64,000 nt of DNA from Rhodocollybia butyracea (taxonomy: Eukaryota; Basidiomycota; Agaricomycetes; Agaricales; Omphalotaceae). The position numbers and the translations under genes were made by a program. The notes under the pieces are model-generated. The model had not been told where the DNA came from. It made no database searches and saw only the letters and a program-made list of their open reading frames with translations. Below are positions 44,716-55,590 of this stretch, piece after piece (the first letter of the stretch is position 1; each line of letters opens with the position of its first letter). The stretch lies in the NCBI GenBank assembly GCA_015501585.1, contig JADNRY010000199.1:50875-114874 (forward strand). Reading direction: 5' to 3'.

Positions 44716-45278
44716 AGTCCCATGCTTCCCTGACCACCCAGAACAGGGCACTGTGACTTAGCTTAATCTTGTCATAATCTACAGATATGTAAAAAATCCC
44801 AATATGTTTCTAAAAATTTCAAGTCATTATTCTATGATATTTCATTCTTCTTTATATTCTCTATCTCACCATCCTCCACTCTTACCCTACACCTCTTAGA
44901 CTATATCTCCCCCTCCTAGACCATATCCTCCTCCTCCTTGACCATACCCTCCCTCACTTAGACCATGCCCTCCCTCACCTAGACCATGCCCTGCCCCACC
45001 TAGGCCATATCCTATCTCACCCCAGGCCATGACCTACCAACTCCAGGAAAAGACCAACCTGACCTAGGTCATGACCTAATTCCCAGGTCATGACCTAACT
45101 CCCAAGGTCATGACCTAGCTGCCTAGGTTTTGCCTAGGTTTTTGGGTCTTTTTAGTAAGGTCAATGTAACAAAAGTGTAGACTAATAAGACCAAATATGT
45201 GGTTGCCTGAAGTGGCAGCCCAGGATAAATATCCAACATAAATTTCCTGCTTTGCGCGAGCCGCCTGTGGCGGCGCCA

Positions 45279-45316
45279 AACCCTAACCCAAACCCAAAAC
45301 CCTAACCCTAACCTAT
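45279..45316. repeat. Interstitial telomere-like repeat
   Basis: AACCCTAACCC, AAACCCAAAACCC and CCCTAACCCTAACC lie in tandem. They form the far tail of the minus-strand SINE rather than a chromosome end. Confidence 0.6.
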
Positions 45317-45329
45317 TTTTAATAAAACG

Positions 45330-45432
45330 GAGAAATAATAAAACATTACCAGGCGGGATTGAACCATTAGCCTCCCGATCAACACCCAGAATCACATTGT
45401 GGCAGCGGAAGAACCACTCTGCCATATGCACA
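45330..45432 (-). ncRNA. tRNA-derived SINE head
   Basis: On the minus strand a perfect A box TGGCAGAGTGG (45424-45414) is followed by a perfect B box GGTTCAATCCC (45365-45355), 48 bp between boxes. The spacing resembles tRNAs with a long variable arm, but no aminoacyl stem pairs. The downstream tail runs through AT-rich sequence into TTAGGG-like repeats. Confidence 0.7.
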
Positions 45433-45572
45433 TGAGAATCTTTGATTGACATTTAATTATGTGCCACCTCTCATTGATATCTATTGTTACTAACAATAAA
45501 TAACTGTAAAATCTCTGGACTTGTTGTAACAAGTCAATAATTATTAAAAGCGTGTTGAGTAATGGATACACT

Positions 45573-46135
45573 GGGAGTCCTTGATACACTAACCGTAAAA
45601 ATTTTTTCTGCTGGGTGTATCCGGCAAAAGTAAATATCTCATAAGCAATGTATATGTATGATACATTTTCTTAAAATTTCTGGAGGCAATACCTTATCAC
45701 GTTGCAGAGCAATCAACTAAATTCTTATGTTTTATGAATATTTTTTGAGGAAAAACATATCTTTCCCTTTGGGGGCTTGATTTTAATGATAAAGAAAGTA
45801 ATAAAGCGGCTTAATATATAAAGGTACATTATTCCCTCAACTTGAGATACTTACCAGAAGTTCCGAGACAGTTGCTGTGCTTTGGTTAAGCAAACTCTGT
45901 TTGATGCATGATTTGATACACCACATTTGGTGTGTATCAAGGACTCCAAAACATGAGAAAATACCTGATTTTCTAAATCTTTTTGCGGAACTCCCTGCCC
46001 TTTGTTTCACAAGATTGTCGGTATCTCAAAATACTTAAAAGTCCCTTGAGGAAATTGCTAGATACTTGTTTTAACTAAATTTCCGTAGTAACCAAAGTCG
46101 CACAGTAAAGACGATCCGCTGTATCAAGGACTCCC
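45573..46135. mobile_element. 563-bp MITE with GGGAGTCCTTGATACA ends
   Basis: GGGAGTCCTTGATACA at 45573 is mirrored by TGTATCAAGGACTCCC ending at 46135. An internal extra copy of the end lies near 45945. No ORF. It adjoins and truncates the hAT MITE to its right; no target duplication was identified. Confidence 0.6.
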
Positions 46136-46746
46136 GAGTCCAAGTAGACTCGGATCCATTGTCCAAGTACTTGGGACCAAAATAGTGCTACTTGTGACCC
46201 GTGAGGATCCATGGGAAACAAGTACTTGGGATCTGCAAGTACTCACAGATCCAAATCTCACAAATACTCACTTGAAGTAACCCATTGATACCAACTGTAT
46301 TACTCAGTGGTAAGTAAGAAGATACAGTATAAAATGTAAAGTAGTTCATGTTTTTGCCTCCTGTTGGAAGATTTTTGCCTGAAGGTAGACCTTATATACT
46401 ACAACACAGCTATTCTAGAGGTATCTATGATGTTCTACTACCTCTGTAAGTATTAGTAAGTACATCAGTAAGCAACGTCCGAGGAGAATCAGTTCCGGAT
46501 TGCCATGACATCATCATCAGATTGGCAACTACAACTAAAAGTTGTCTCCTGTTGGAAAATTTTTGCCTACTTGTAACTACCTGTAAGTACTTGCAAGTAA
46601 GCAAAATTATTCCAGCCTGATACTTGTGACCCGTTGGTACTCATGGGAAACGAGTACTTGGATCTGCAAGTACCTATACTTGCGAGTTTTCTCACGAGTC
46701 CTACCCGCGAGTACCTGGGTGGGACCTGGACTTGTGGACATCTCTA
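46136..46746 (-). mobile_element. hAT-type MITE, copy 1 (truncated)
   Basis: An inverted copy of the 58818-59440 element, highly similar throughout. The right end TTGTGGACATCTCTA is present. The left terminal 18 bp are missing where the GGGAGTCC element abuts. Confidence 0.85.
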
Positions 46747-47027
46747 AATTGGTCTGAGAGAATCTGGGGCAGGTTGGCCAGTTCTGGCAGTAAAACTTGG
46801 CCAGGTTTCTCCAGAAAATCAATTAGAGGAGAAAGAAAATGAAGGTCAAAGGATGGCATGAACAAGGTGGAAGAAGTTAGTAAACGCTGGCTCCTGGCAC
46901 ACAAAAGATTCATTGCATGCTCCAAAAGGCAAAAGCTTGATCACTGTTTGCAATACTTTGCAAACACCTGGGAGCCAACTGCCCAATCGAGCGTGTGACA
47001 AATCTTTTGCCTGCCGGGAGCCGGTGT
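46747..47027. other. Short stretch with an inverted repeat
   Basis: No gene is supported. Around 46885-47040 the segments GTAAACGCTGGCTCCTGGCA and TGCCGGGAGCCGGTGTTTAC are a near-perfect inverted pair, likely another small MITE. Confidence 0.45.
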
Positions 47028-47631
47028 TTACTGCCTCTTTAACTTCTTCCACCTCGTTGGACTTGGCTGGCGCCCAGGACCACTGCCACAATCTCTCTGT
47101 ATGCCATATTCATCAGGTTTTGTTGAGACATAGGTAACCGGAGGAGCCTGAGGGTCTGGCAAAGATGAAGGTGAAGTGCTCATAGCTGGAGAAGCCACAG
47201 GAATAACAGCCTCTTTGTCTTCATCATTTTGCTCTACCTGAAAAGTCGTTGGCATAGCTCGGGAAAGAGATGGAAGATTGTCTCTGAGAGTGGCGGGCAG
47301 ATAGCGCAATTGACCAGTCCTCGAAGGCTTCAGAACTATTTTTTCAGGTACAGGTGGTTCGGGAGGAGAAGAATATTCAGGAACTGGATCAGCTATGAAC
47401 TGAGGATGTAGAAACATTAGGTTAAGTCAGATATATATTGAGACAACAAACCTCATTTACATCTTCCCATTCTTCTTCAGTAATATCCTTTCCAACTGTC
47501 CTACTAGGCAACCTTCAATCCTTCAGTGCGTTTGGGTACCAGAACAGGTGTTAGTGATACGTGACATGCTTGCTTAAACCTCCAGCAGATTTGCAATCTA
47601 CCTTGCAGTTGGCGCATTGGAAGTTAGCCAT
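47028..47631 (-). pseudogene. N-terminal remnant of a second Plavaka gene
   Basis: At 47631-47563 a minus-strand segment reads MANFQCANCKVDCKSAGGLS, then KHVTYH, a C2H2 finger (C-X2-C...H-X4-H) of the kind that opens Plavaka proteins. After a gap, 47417-47100 is Pro/Ser-rich (RTGQLRYLPATLRDNLPSLS), ending in VSTKPDEYGIQRD, the position where Plavaka proteins have an EYGLxRxY segment. The catalytic part is absent. A TAA right after the finger and the lost 3' part make it a relic. Confidence 0.55.
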
Positions 47632-47959
47632 AATGAAGATGAAGAATAAAAGGAATATTATTCGCATATCCTAATGAATGGTTAAAGCAAAGAATGCGTT
47701 GCACGCTTAAGCTCAGAAGCATGAGTCACATGTTAATAACTTAACATCTCATTTAAATACAGCCATATGTTAGTGAACAAAAAACAGGCTAATTCAACGC
47801 GTATGTAGTAGAAGTAGTGGCGAGCAACACGTGTAGTGTGGTTTGCCAGGTATTCTGAAGTCGTTGCCGAAAAGTGCCATCAGTTGTCGTTGTTGTTGAG
47901 GACAAGCTGGGCAAAGGTGCTGGGGACAGGAGGGAAGGAATTGAGAGTCGCCGGTGGTG

Positions 47960-49010
47960 ACAAAGCAGGGCTATAGGGGCATGGATATGGTCGCGTGGAT
48001 GCCGTGATACCGGAGGTTGTAGTTGTAGTCCTTGATTGGATGATACAGGTGGAATAAGGTGAGGCGAGAGAGGCGGGTGAAGAATTCCGGGCCTAGGCTG
48101 ACTAGCATATCCTAAGAAAGAAAGAATGAAAGAAAGAAAGTCAGTCAGTTATGATAGAGCAGTAGCATGGGAACATACCTCATCAGGAAACCCTTTCATG
48201 TATTTAATCCTCAGCTCGCTCAAACCCGGCAATACTGCAATAACCGCGTACAGGATCTCAATGTCCCATTTCTCCCGCGTGATGTCAAAAAAGCGCATGG
48301 AATTGTGCACATTGAAGGGGAGGGATTCAGGCATGGGCGCTTGAGTTCATGGAAGGCATCAGTGATGAGGTGCGGGGAGATGATGGTGAGGGGCGTGACG
48401 CCAGAGCAGGCGAGGAGAGAAGGGATGACATGCCTGAGAGGATGCCGGGGCCGTCGGGCCATCGGGGGACATGATAGACGCAAGAATGGAATGTAAGTCC
48501 TCCTACAGGGTCAGCGTCGAGTCGCACGGGTGTATACATATGGTTGCCAATGAAGATGTCCGGGGAATACCAGGCAAATCCGTGTCCCTAAAAAGTATGA
48601 GTTAGTAGCACTGCATTGCATGATCCACCAGACGCCAAAGTTGTGCCCTCGGGATATGTTACGCAGTACATACGTATAGGCTATGAGAACGAAAACAACT
48701 TACATCAACAGCACTATCTGCCGCTTGAGACCACAGCCACATGAGATTGAGCTGGGTAGCGCTCAGTAGGATAGTCCTGTCCAGAACGGTTTAAGCAGGT
48801 ATTCATTGACCAGCAAATGTAAAAATTAAAACTTTAAAATTTAAAAAAAAAAATTTGCGCCGAGGATTGAGTGCAGAGAGGTGAAAAGGTGTACGATGGC
48901 AAGAAACAACAAAGATTAAAGGCTAACCTGAGTTTACACTGGCTTCATATTCAAATCTCCAACTCTTGCAGACAGCCGGTTGACGAGGAGTAGCAGGACG
49001 GTGCCGTTGT
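47960..49010 (-). pseudogene. F-box/LRR-type pseudogene, unrelated to the 1-14 kb paralogs
   Basis: Minus-strand exon pieces are 49010 to about 48930 (HNNNGTVLLLLVNRL), 48780-48705 (LLSATQLNLMWLWSQAADSA), 48590-48440 (AWYSPDIFIGNHMYTPVRLD), 48440-48340 (HVIPSLLACSGVTPLTIISP), 48340-48180 (MRFFDITREKWDIEILYAVI, then LPGLSELRIKYMKGFPDE) and 48114 to about 47975 (VSLGPEFFTRLSRLTLFHLY). This LRR pattern belongs to basidiomycete F-box-type proteins. Frame changes near 48440 and 48335 break it. Splice signals remain good (GTATGT at about 48175, polypyrimidine tract before 48114). Confidence 0.6.
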
Positions 49011-49179
49011 TGTTGTGCTGCGTCAGAGATTAGACAGTGGTCTGTGAAGATAATAACAAAGAAGATAATAACAAAAATAAACTTACTTTACACTGAGAAA
49101 TTGGAGTCCTGGTTGAACAAAGGTGGATGGTAGTCACTGCCAAGATATCAGTATTTTTCTGCCGTAAAAGGCTAGGAAA

Positions 49180-49590
49180 TATATTATATTTTTCAGTTCA
49201 TTTTGCAGTAATTTTGTCCCCTGTAGAATATCATGTTTTGCATCCGTGAAAGGTGTGGGAAAATAACACCTTTTTCGGCAGTTATTCTGCTGGAAAAAGT
49301 ACATATTCTACCAAATATATTTTTCTTGAAATATTTGTAATTTTTCTATAATTTTTACCTTTGTAAAAGCTTTGTTTTGACCTTTGTAATATATTGGCTT
49401 TTTTCAAAAGATTTTACTTGGGAAAAATATGCTGCGAAAAGAAACGAGAAAATAACAAATATTTCCGGAAAAATAGCTAATGTAAAATATGTTATTTTAC
49501 AGGTGAAAAAGGATCTATTTTCCCACACCTTTTTCTTCTGAAACAAATGATATTTTGCAGGGGAGAAAACACTGAAAAATGGTAGTCAAG
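49180..49590. mobile_element. AT-rich palindromic MITE
   Basis: CCCCTGTAGAATATCAT followed by AAAGGTGTGGGAAAATA (49218-49270) is mirrored by TATTTTCCCACACCTTT and ATGATATTTTGCAGGGG (49510-49562). Weaker similarity extends outward to TTTTTCAGT on both sides. Target duplication not resolved. Confidence 0.6.
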
Positions 49591-49678
49591 TTCGGGTTAG
49601 CGCCGGAAAGTTTTCATAATGCCTTGGCGCCCGGCACGCGTGTCGTCACTTGGTCATATGACTACATTTGACATGCAC

Positions 49679-49690
49679 TTTATAATTATT
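49679..49690 (+). promoter_or_regulatory. TATA-like element
   Basis: TTTATAATTATT lies about 70 bp upstream of the ATG at 49755, followed by a pyrimidine-rich stretch, as in fungal core promoters. Confidence 0.3.
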
Positions 49691-49754
49691 TCTTTGTTGC
49701 TTACCACCACGTTCTTTTTTCCCTCACTATTATTTTTCTTTAACGCTAACTACT

Positions 49755-52380
49755 ATGACTAGGAAGATTGTTCTTGCTAATGCTAAGCCTTCTCCCCCTA
49801 CTTCCAATAAACCAACCTCTGCCAACAAACCCGGTTCTTCAGCCAGCAAACCGAGTTCTAAATCCAAGAAACGCAAAGATTGTGTGGAATCCAACGACAA
49901 AGATGAGCCAAGTCTGGAAGAGAACGGTACTGAAGTTGATGAAGACCTGGACAGCAACAGTTCTCAACGCGCAAAGCGCAGAAAGGGTAGGAATGGTAAT
50001 ATCTTGGGGCAGCTAGAGAAGAAGTGAAAGAAAAAGTGTGTATATTGTTTCATATAGCAGATTTAATCTTACTGCTTTCCAGGGCTGCCAAAGTTGGGCT
50101 TGAGGCGTTCAAAAACAGTGCTCGATGGATAACAACCAGTTGGTCACCAAGTATCCCATGGCACCGCGCCTTTCAGGTCGGTTTAGAATCTGACAGCATC
50201 ATTGTTGAAGGCTGCATGGGTGATCTTGAACTCAAAGAACAAGAACAGTGTGTAACTTTTCATATTTTGTCAATATATGCTCACGAATTTTCTAGAACTG
50301 AACTTTTGGAGGTGTATGAGATCCTCAAATACGGTGTTCCTTCCTTTGAAACCGAGATTTCATCAGTCCTTGAAGCGGATGCTCTGGACGAGCTCATTAG
50401 CAAGGTATTTTCCTTTCTATCGTATTTTCTTAGATATGAATTCCATTTTTTAGATGTCAACTTCCGGGAGTGATGCCGTTTCGCAAGACATCAGCAAACT
50501 TAAGAACACATTTCTCGATATAATAGAAGCTCATTGCGGCGTGTTCAAACCACCCATAAATCGAAACGAAAAGAAGAGTAAATCTCATGGATGGAACCAT
50601 CTCCAGATAGCTCGAATGCTTTGCACTCCGAGTAAGTTTGTAGAGTTTGATGATAACCCTGAAGAGTAAGTTTCTCCATATCTTGTGCTCTTAACCTACC
50701 TTACTCTTATCGAGGTTCTGTCAATGTGTTATCGACAACAAGCTTGAGAATCCCATCACCGCGTCTCATTTTCCAGGAATATTCTATGTTGATCTCGGCG
50801 AAGCTGCATCTAAGGGACCGGAATCTGTCTTTGAGGGCCTTTTGAATAACTTTGAGTTGTATCAGGTATGTGTTAACTTACTCTGTTCTGAGTATCTACT
50901 GATTTTACCTTTGAGGCCTGGGTTCTGATCTATCTCACTCCTGAGAACGCTTCGCGTTTTGCTACCCACCATGCCAAAGTTGCTGAGCACAAAGCTGAAG
51001 GCTATCGGTTCAAATAGCTGAAGACTGGAAAAGCATGGCAACACAGCCTTATGACAACGGTCACCTTTCGATCCATAGCCTACATGATGTTCCTTGCAAG
51101 TACATATCTTCTTTGCCTTGCTTGAACTTACTTATCATTGACAGATCCGGCATATGCTCTCAAACAGTGACAACATCCACATCGACGAGGGAAGTGTTGA
51201 TAAGAACAATGCGTTCAATGCGGTTGTAGCCCTTTTTATGGACCCAGATCTCATGTACCCGAAGTGGATTGAAGAGACACTGGAAACATGGCAGTTGTAA
51301 GTGTCTTTTACTCTGTCTATTCCATGATCTGATACCCTGTTTAGGTCGATGGACTGGATGCTCCCCAAAGCAAAGAAGGCACCGCTGGTTGATGGAGAAG
51401 ACGCTGCCTCAAGTTTGACCCAGATTTCCTCTGTTGTCCAAGCGCTCATTGCTCGTGATAAGGCCGCCGCTAACGTCCAAGCTAAACCCAAGGATGTTGT
51501 TGCCCCTCCAGATCATATGGAAGTGATTGCCATTGAAACCGCTAAGCCCGTCGAAGAGACTGCTGAATCCATGGATAGCAAGGAGCCACAACTGGTAAGT
51601 TGTTTTGTCAGATTTCTTGCCTTTCGCTGACAATGAGATTAGCTCACACCCCCTTCAACGTCGCCAGGACCTGAGTACATTGAGGAATCTGAGTTGAGTG
51701 ACTTGGACAATGATTCCAAGGTTCAATATTTCCTTTCCTCTCAATGTCCTACTGACTGGCTTGGCTAGAGTCAGCCTAAGGCTTTGTCTTCAAAGGTAGC
51801 CATTCACTCGTTGCCATTTCGTTGATGCTAATATTTACTTTAGGAGATGATTGAGAAACATGTTTCAACTGTAAGTATCTACCGCTCTTCTACTTATTAT
51901 GCTAATATTGTCACCTTAGTTGCCTTCACCCAATCCTAAACCTGCATCTCCCGCTCTGAAACCAAAGGTACATTTTGTCATTCTTGTTTATGTCTTCCCT
52001 CAGTTCACACTCTTCCCTTAGATAAAACTGAAAATGGCAAGTTTTAGTAGGCTGGTATTGCGCCATCTACTAAATGATGTCACATCGCTAGCCAAAACCT
52101 ATATCCGTTGCCACAGAAACTCCTAAACCCTCAAAGGTACGTTTACTGTGGTTGTATGTGATTCCATAACGATGACCCTGTATTTCAGAACTCGACTGCT
52201 AAACCACCATCGAAGGTATGTGTACGATAACTTTTGTGCTCCTCTATGATGATGATCCTCGTCTCAGAAAACTTCTGCTAAACCATCAAAGGTATGTTTA
52301 CTATAGCTCTTCTGGAACTTCACGATGACAACCCCTGCTAGAAAAACCTAACAACCACTAAGACCAAGACTGCGAAATAG
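49755..52380 (+). CDS. DUF6698-like protein with a microexon tail and one in-frame TAG
   Basis: Exons that keep phase: 49755-50023, 50083-50404, 50454-50665, 50715-50865, 50916-51095, 51145-51296, 51345-51594, 51643-51720, 51769-51795, 51844-51870, 51920-51967, then 52189-52215, 52268-52291 and 52342-52380. The region 51968-52188 is uncertain and may hold one or two more small exons. The N terminus is basic (KSKKRKDC) and probably nuclear. The core carries AFKNSARWITTSWSP, GWNHLQIARMLC, FPGIFYVDLG and TFRSIAYMMFL, matching the layout of basidiomycete DUF6698 proteins, whose function is unknown. The tail is Lys/Pro/Ser-rich. TAG at 51015-51017 interrupts an otherwise intact frame, so this may be a recent pseudogene. 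The intron after 51095 is GC-AG. Confidence 0.7.
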
Positions 52381-52537
52381 TCATTTCCTGCATGCTTCGC
52401 CACCGCTACCCTCGTTTGCCTTCAATTTGTGCTTGTTGCTTTCACCCATGGACCTGTACTGGAAATCACATCACACTTGTATTTTTTTTGCTACACGTTG
52501 CACTTTTTTATGATATTTAGACTACAATATGATTTAC

Positions 52538-52945
52538 CATTTACGAGTCCTGAATGTAATGAAGGCTCATCCTTATGGCCGGTTTTGCGTGGGAATTCAT
52601 TCCCGATTAGGGCTGACCTTGCCCAAATTTGGAAGAATTGTTTCCCCATATTTAGAAATGTCAAAGCGCTTGACATGTGACTTTCTGATGTTACCCAAAA
52701 CTTTACCGCATCTGATATACTCTTGAACTTCTTGCACCTCTAATGCACAGATTATCGGTGCTGTACATTCTTTTTGCCACACGGCGTTTATCCATCTTAA
52801 TAATACTTCCATTTTTGTAGCCCCCGCACTTTACTTCCTCAGTTTTTTACATTTCGTCGGTGGTCGTTGCAGTGCACTATTCATAACTACTTGCAGGACT
52901 CGTACCTGCCACGTGCTTGGCGCGGTGGCCCACACTCGCAAGTAC
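52538..52945 (+). repeat. Dispersed repeat, copy 2
   Basis: It starts ACGAGTCCTGAATGTAATGA and ends CCCACACTCGCAAGT. It matches the ends of the minus-strand copy at 9583-10525 with a shorter interior. A T-arm-like stem-loop lies at about 52897-52913. It begins about 160 bp after the DUF6698-like stop. Confidence 0.65.
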
Positions 52946-53059
52946 ATATCAGCATTCCTGTAACCTAACAAGGATTCCTTGACGTCTATTCAAACACTTG
53001 GAAAGTCTGAACTACATGTGAATGTGAGACGATCTGTAATATCCTGTGAATCAAACACA

Positions 53060-53720
53060 ATCTGTATGCACCTGTAAATGTGCTACAGCCTGTAAGATCT
53101 GTACTCTTGAAACAATCTGTCCTTGCATGTAAACACTTAGTAGTATGTAAAGCCTGTAGATGCAACTCAGTATGTACATTCTGTACAGAGGCTACAGTAT
53201 GGGCAGTCTGTATTGAGACTATAGTATATATATTCTGTACAGATGCTACACTATGTCTGTATCGTACAGTATGTCTTAACCTCCTTAGCCCAGAAATGAT
53301 TGGGATCTCATATACAGGGTGTTGCATGTTCGCTTGTATGTCACGGCCTGGGGCTCATTTATATGGCTGGTCAGGACTTTCGGCTTTTGCTGATGAAACA
53401 CTGTGCGCTGAAAATCAGAAGTCCACCATCACATGAGTGAGTCATGAGAGTTGACACTGACTGCAGAGTATAAACATGCTGAGACAGCAAAACACTGCAA
53501 GAGCCGCGAATGCATACAATGCTTGTAAAGTGTTGAAAACTCCTTGCATAAGCATTATACAGCTGTACAAGCTTTACGAAAGCATTGTATCCCTGCACAA
53601 GCCTTTTAAAATATTATACTATGTTACAAGCTTTGTACTACTGTACAAATTTCGCACAACCATTATACAAGTGTACAAACTTTGCACAAGCATTCAAGTT
53701 ATTAGTTATACCTTTTGAGC
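53060..53720. repeat. Degenerate tandem repeats
   Basis: Two loosely repetitive blocks are present. 53060-53280 is built on CTGTACAGATGCTACAGTATG-like units. 53510-53720 is built on GCATTATACAGCTGTACAAGC-like units. Both create spurious open frames. Confidence 0.6.
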
Positions 53721-54064
53721 CAGCGGACCGCAAGTAGACGCGTTAGCCATCACTCACTCTAGGCAATACTTTCCTAGCTATTGACGAGTCTTACGCGCTT
53801 AAACGGCGCTTGCCTCGACACCATGCACAAGTATTAGTATAAAGAACTAGTAAAATCGTAAGTAAATACAACAAATCCTTATAATGATCAATGTTTGTAG
53901 TATACTATCACTGTCAGTACTTAGTAATGGCCAAACTTGTTATGATTGTAGACAGCTCACGGCGACACAAGGCGCTTAAATTACCGCCCAAACGCCGCAC
54001 CATAAGATACAGTACTCTTTCATATCTCCTTCAATTTATCTTGGATTTTTTTCAGTCCAGGGCT
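53721..54064. other. Stretch with nothing recognised
   Basis: No gene, terminal repeat or tandem array could be supported. Confidence 0.3.
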
Positions 54065-54947
54065 CATTAGGATACTCCTACCACATAAAGTGACTGTTTC
54101 TAGTTAAAGCCATCTACCCAAGTCAACTTGAGTTAACCTGGGGTTTGAATTAAAATTCTCAAGTTCACTCAGGTCAACTTGAGTGACCTGATTGGCCTAA
54201 GTTGAAGCCATCTACCCAAGTCAGCTTGAGTTAACCTGGGGTTGGAATATATACTCAAGTCAGCTCAGGTTGACTTAGGTAAATAAGACATTTCCTGATG
54301 CAACTAAATTGATCAGTCGTTCTCACTCATTTTTTGTCCTATTCTTCTTTTCTTGTCAACTGCTGTGTCTGTATTTATTGGGGGTAGTGTAGTCATTGGC
54401 TTTAATGATGGTTTCATCGTTCAATCTCAGTATGTAGTTAGAGTACTTAGGTAGTGTGATGGCCCAATACAATTATTGATTCTGATTTATTAATTTGGTT
54501 GATCATTTAAAATTGAAATGGTTGTTTCAAGTCCTAACATGTCTTCATAAGAGTTTGTTTGCAGTGGACTTCAGCATATTCAAGTGGACTTGTAGTATGC
54601 TCTATGTCTAATTCAAGCATGCTGCTTGAGCCAGCTTAAGATAGGCTGAGGCAAACTTGAGATGAGCTAGAAGTCAAAGTAGACTTGAGACGAACTTGAC
54701 AATACTGTTAGCTCACTGAGGTCGATTTGAGGTCTACCTGAGCAGGGCTACCAGACCACTCAGGTGAACCTGTTGAACTTGAGTGTGACTTGACTTGAGT
54801 GAGCTTGAGGTAAGCCTGAGTGAAAGTAACCTTGTGAACTCAGTCTCTGGCAGCCCAAGCATCTTGACAAGCTTAGAGGCTTTCAGGTCACCAGAGGAGC
54901 CCCTGCCTCCCTGAGTTTGCTGGAGTAGGGGGGGTATTTTCCTAATG
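54065..54947. mobile_element. Candidate non-autonomous Plavaka-like element
   Basis: The left end CATTAGGATACTCCTACC and, reverse complemented, the right end CATTAGGAAAATACCCCCCC resemble each other and the Plavaka terminus at 40901-40923. The interior has many CAAGTCAACTTGAG-type palindromes and a direct repeat of about 50 bp (near 54109 and 54203). An additional TTTCCTGATG end at about 54291 suggests nesting. No target duplication was found. Confidence 0.4.
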
Positions 54948-55590
54948 ATCTACAGGCAAGCCTATGTACACTCAATATTTTGTATCAATTACGGGTCTAG
55001 GGATCAATTCCGGAAAAAACTACATCACTGGGTCCTAAAAAAAAATTCTTATTATACCCAATGAACGGGTTCACATCCCGGGTAATGGGCACAACCTGCA
55101 GTTGAGCTGCAGACTTGCAGTAGCGTGATTGACAGGAATGATATACTTGTGTACACTATAACTGCATTATAATCATGTCAGACTGCAACACACTGGTTAT
55201 ACCACTTGATTCTACAAAGATTTATAATTCTGATATGAAGTATGTGTTGGATGGATATCACAAGATATCAGTATCATTGTTATGATTGATCAAGCTTATA
55301 GTTATCTCACACTCATTATTGACACGTACTTACACGTACTTATTTCCTATCGCCCCATTACCAGTATATAAGTAGTAGCTACCTCATCAGATTGCCACTC
55401 TCTCCGTACTGTAGGGGGCAAACGGAATACATTGTGCTTTTTACTGTCATTTGCTATATATTATCCCTTCCAACAGTATGATCCCAACAAGTTCTGAGCT
55501 GGTGGAACCCTATGATCTATCCCAGGCCCTGACATTGGCAAAGTAACCACTAAGCTTAGCAACATGGTTTGAACCTGATGGTTTTAATAA
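54948..55590. other. Stretch without a supported gene
   Basis: CGGGTTCACATCCCG near 55069 resembles a tRNA T-arm, but no A box precedes it. TATATAAG near 55374 followed by a pyrimidine-rich stretch is promoter-like. No ORF is recognised. Confidence 0.3.

Larger units (their letters stand above)
41706..45214. mobile_element. 3.5-kb foldback element
   Basis: Two arms of about 1.5-1.6 kb are inverted copies around a diverged centre at about 43180-43590. The ends are CAGTTCAGTCACCCACATAT and, reverse complemented, CACTTCAGGCAACCACATAT. The insertion duplicated GCAGCCC of the LTR (41699-41705, 45215-45221). Over 42651-43057 the left arm encodes exactly the same peptides as 43718-44124 in reverse, so the arms are nearly identical there. 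There is no transposase ORF. The 7-8 bp duplication suggests hAT mobilisation, but the class is not certain. Confidence 0.88.
41557..45238. mobile_element. Solo LTR of the gag-only copia family, split by a foldback element
   Basis: 41557-41705 matches the first 149 bp of the 166-bp LTR with a few substitutions, and the last 17 bp reappear after the insertion and end at 45238. The outer flanks carry the perfect 5-bp duplication TAAAT (41552-41556, 45239-45243), so this was a complete solo LTR before the foldback entered it. Confidence 0.88.

Noticed and set aside
45355..45432. True tRNA gene on the minus strand
   Set aside because: A and B boxes are perfect, but no aminoacyl stem forms and no plausible anticodon arm is seen; a SINE head fits better.
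45123..45452. 109-codon minus-strand ORF
   Set aside because: It reads through a SINE head, a telomere-like repeat and an LTR junction, so it cannot be one gene.
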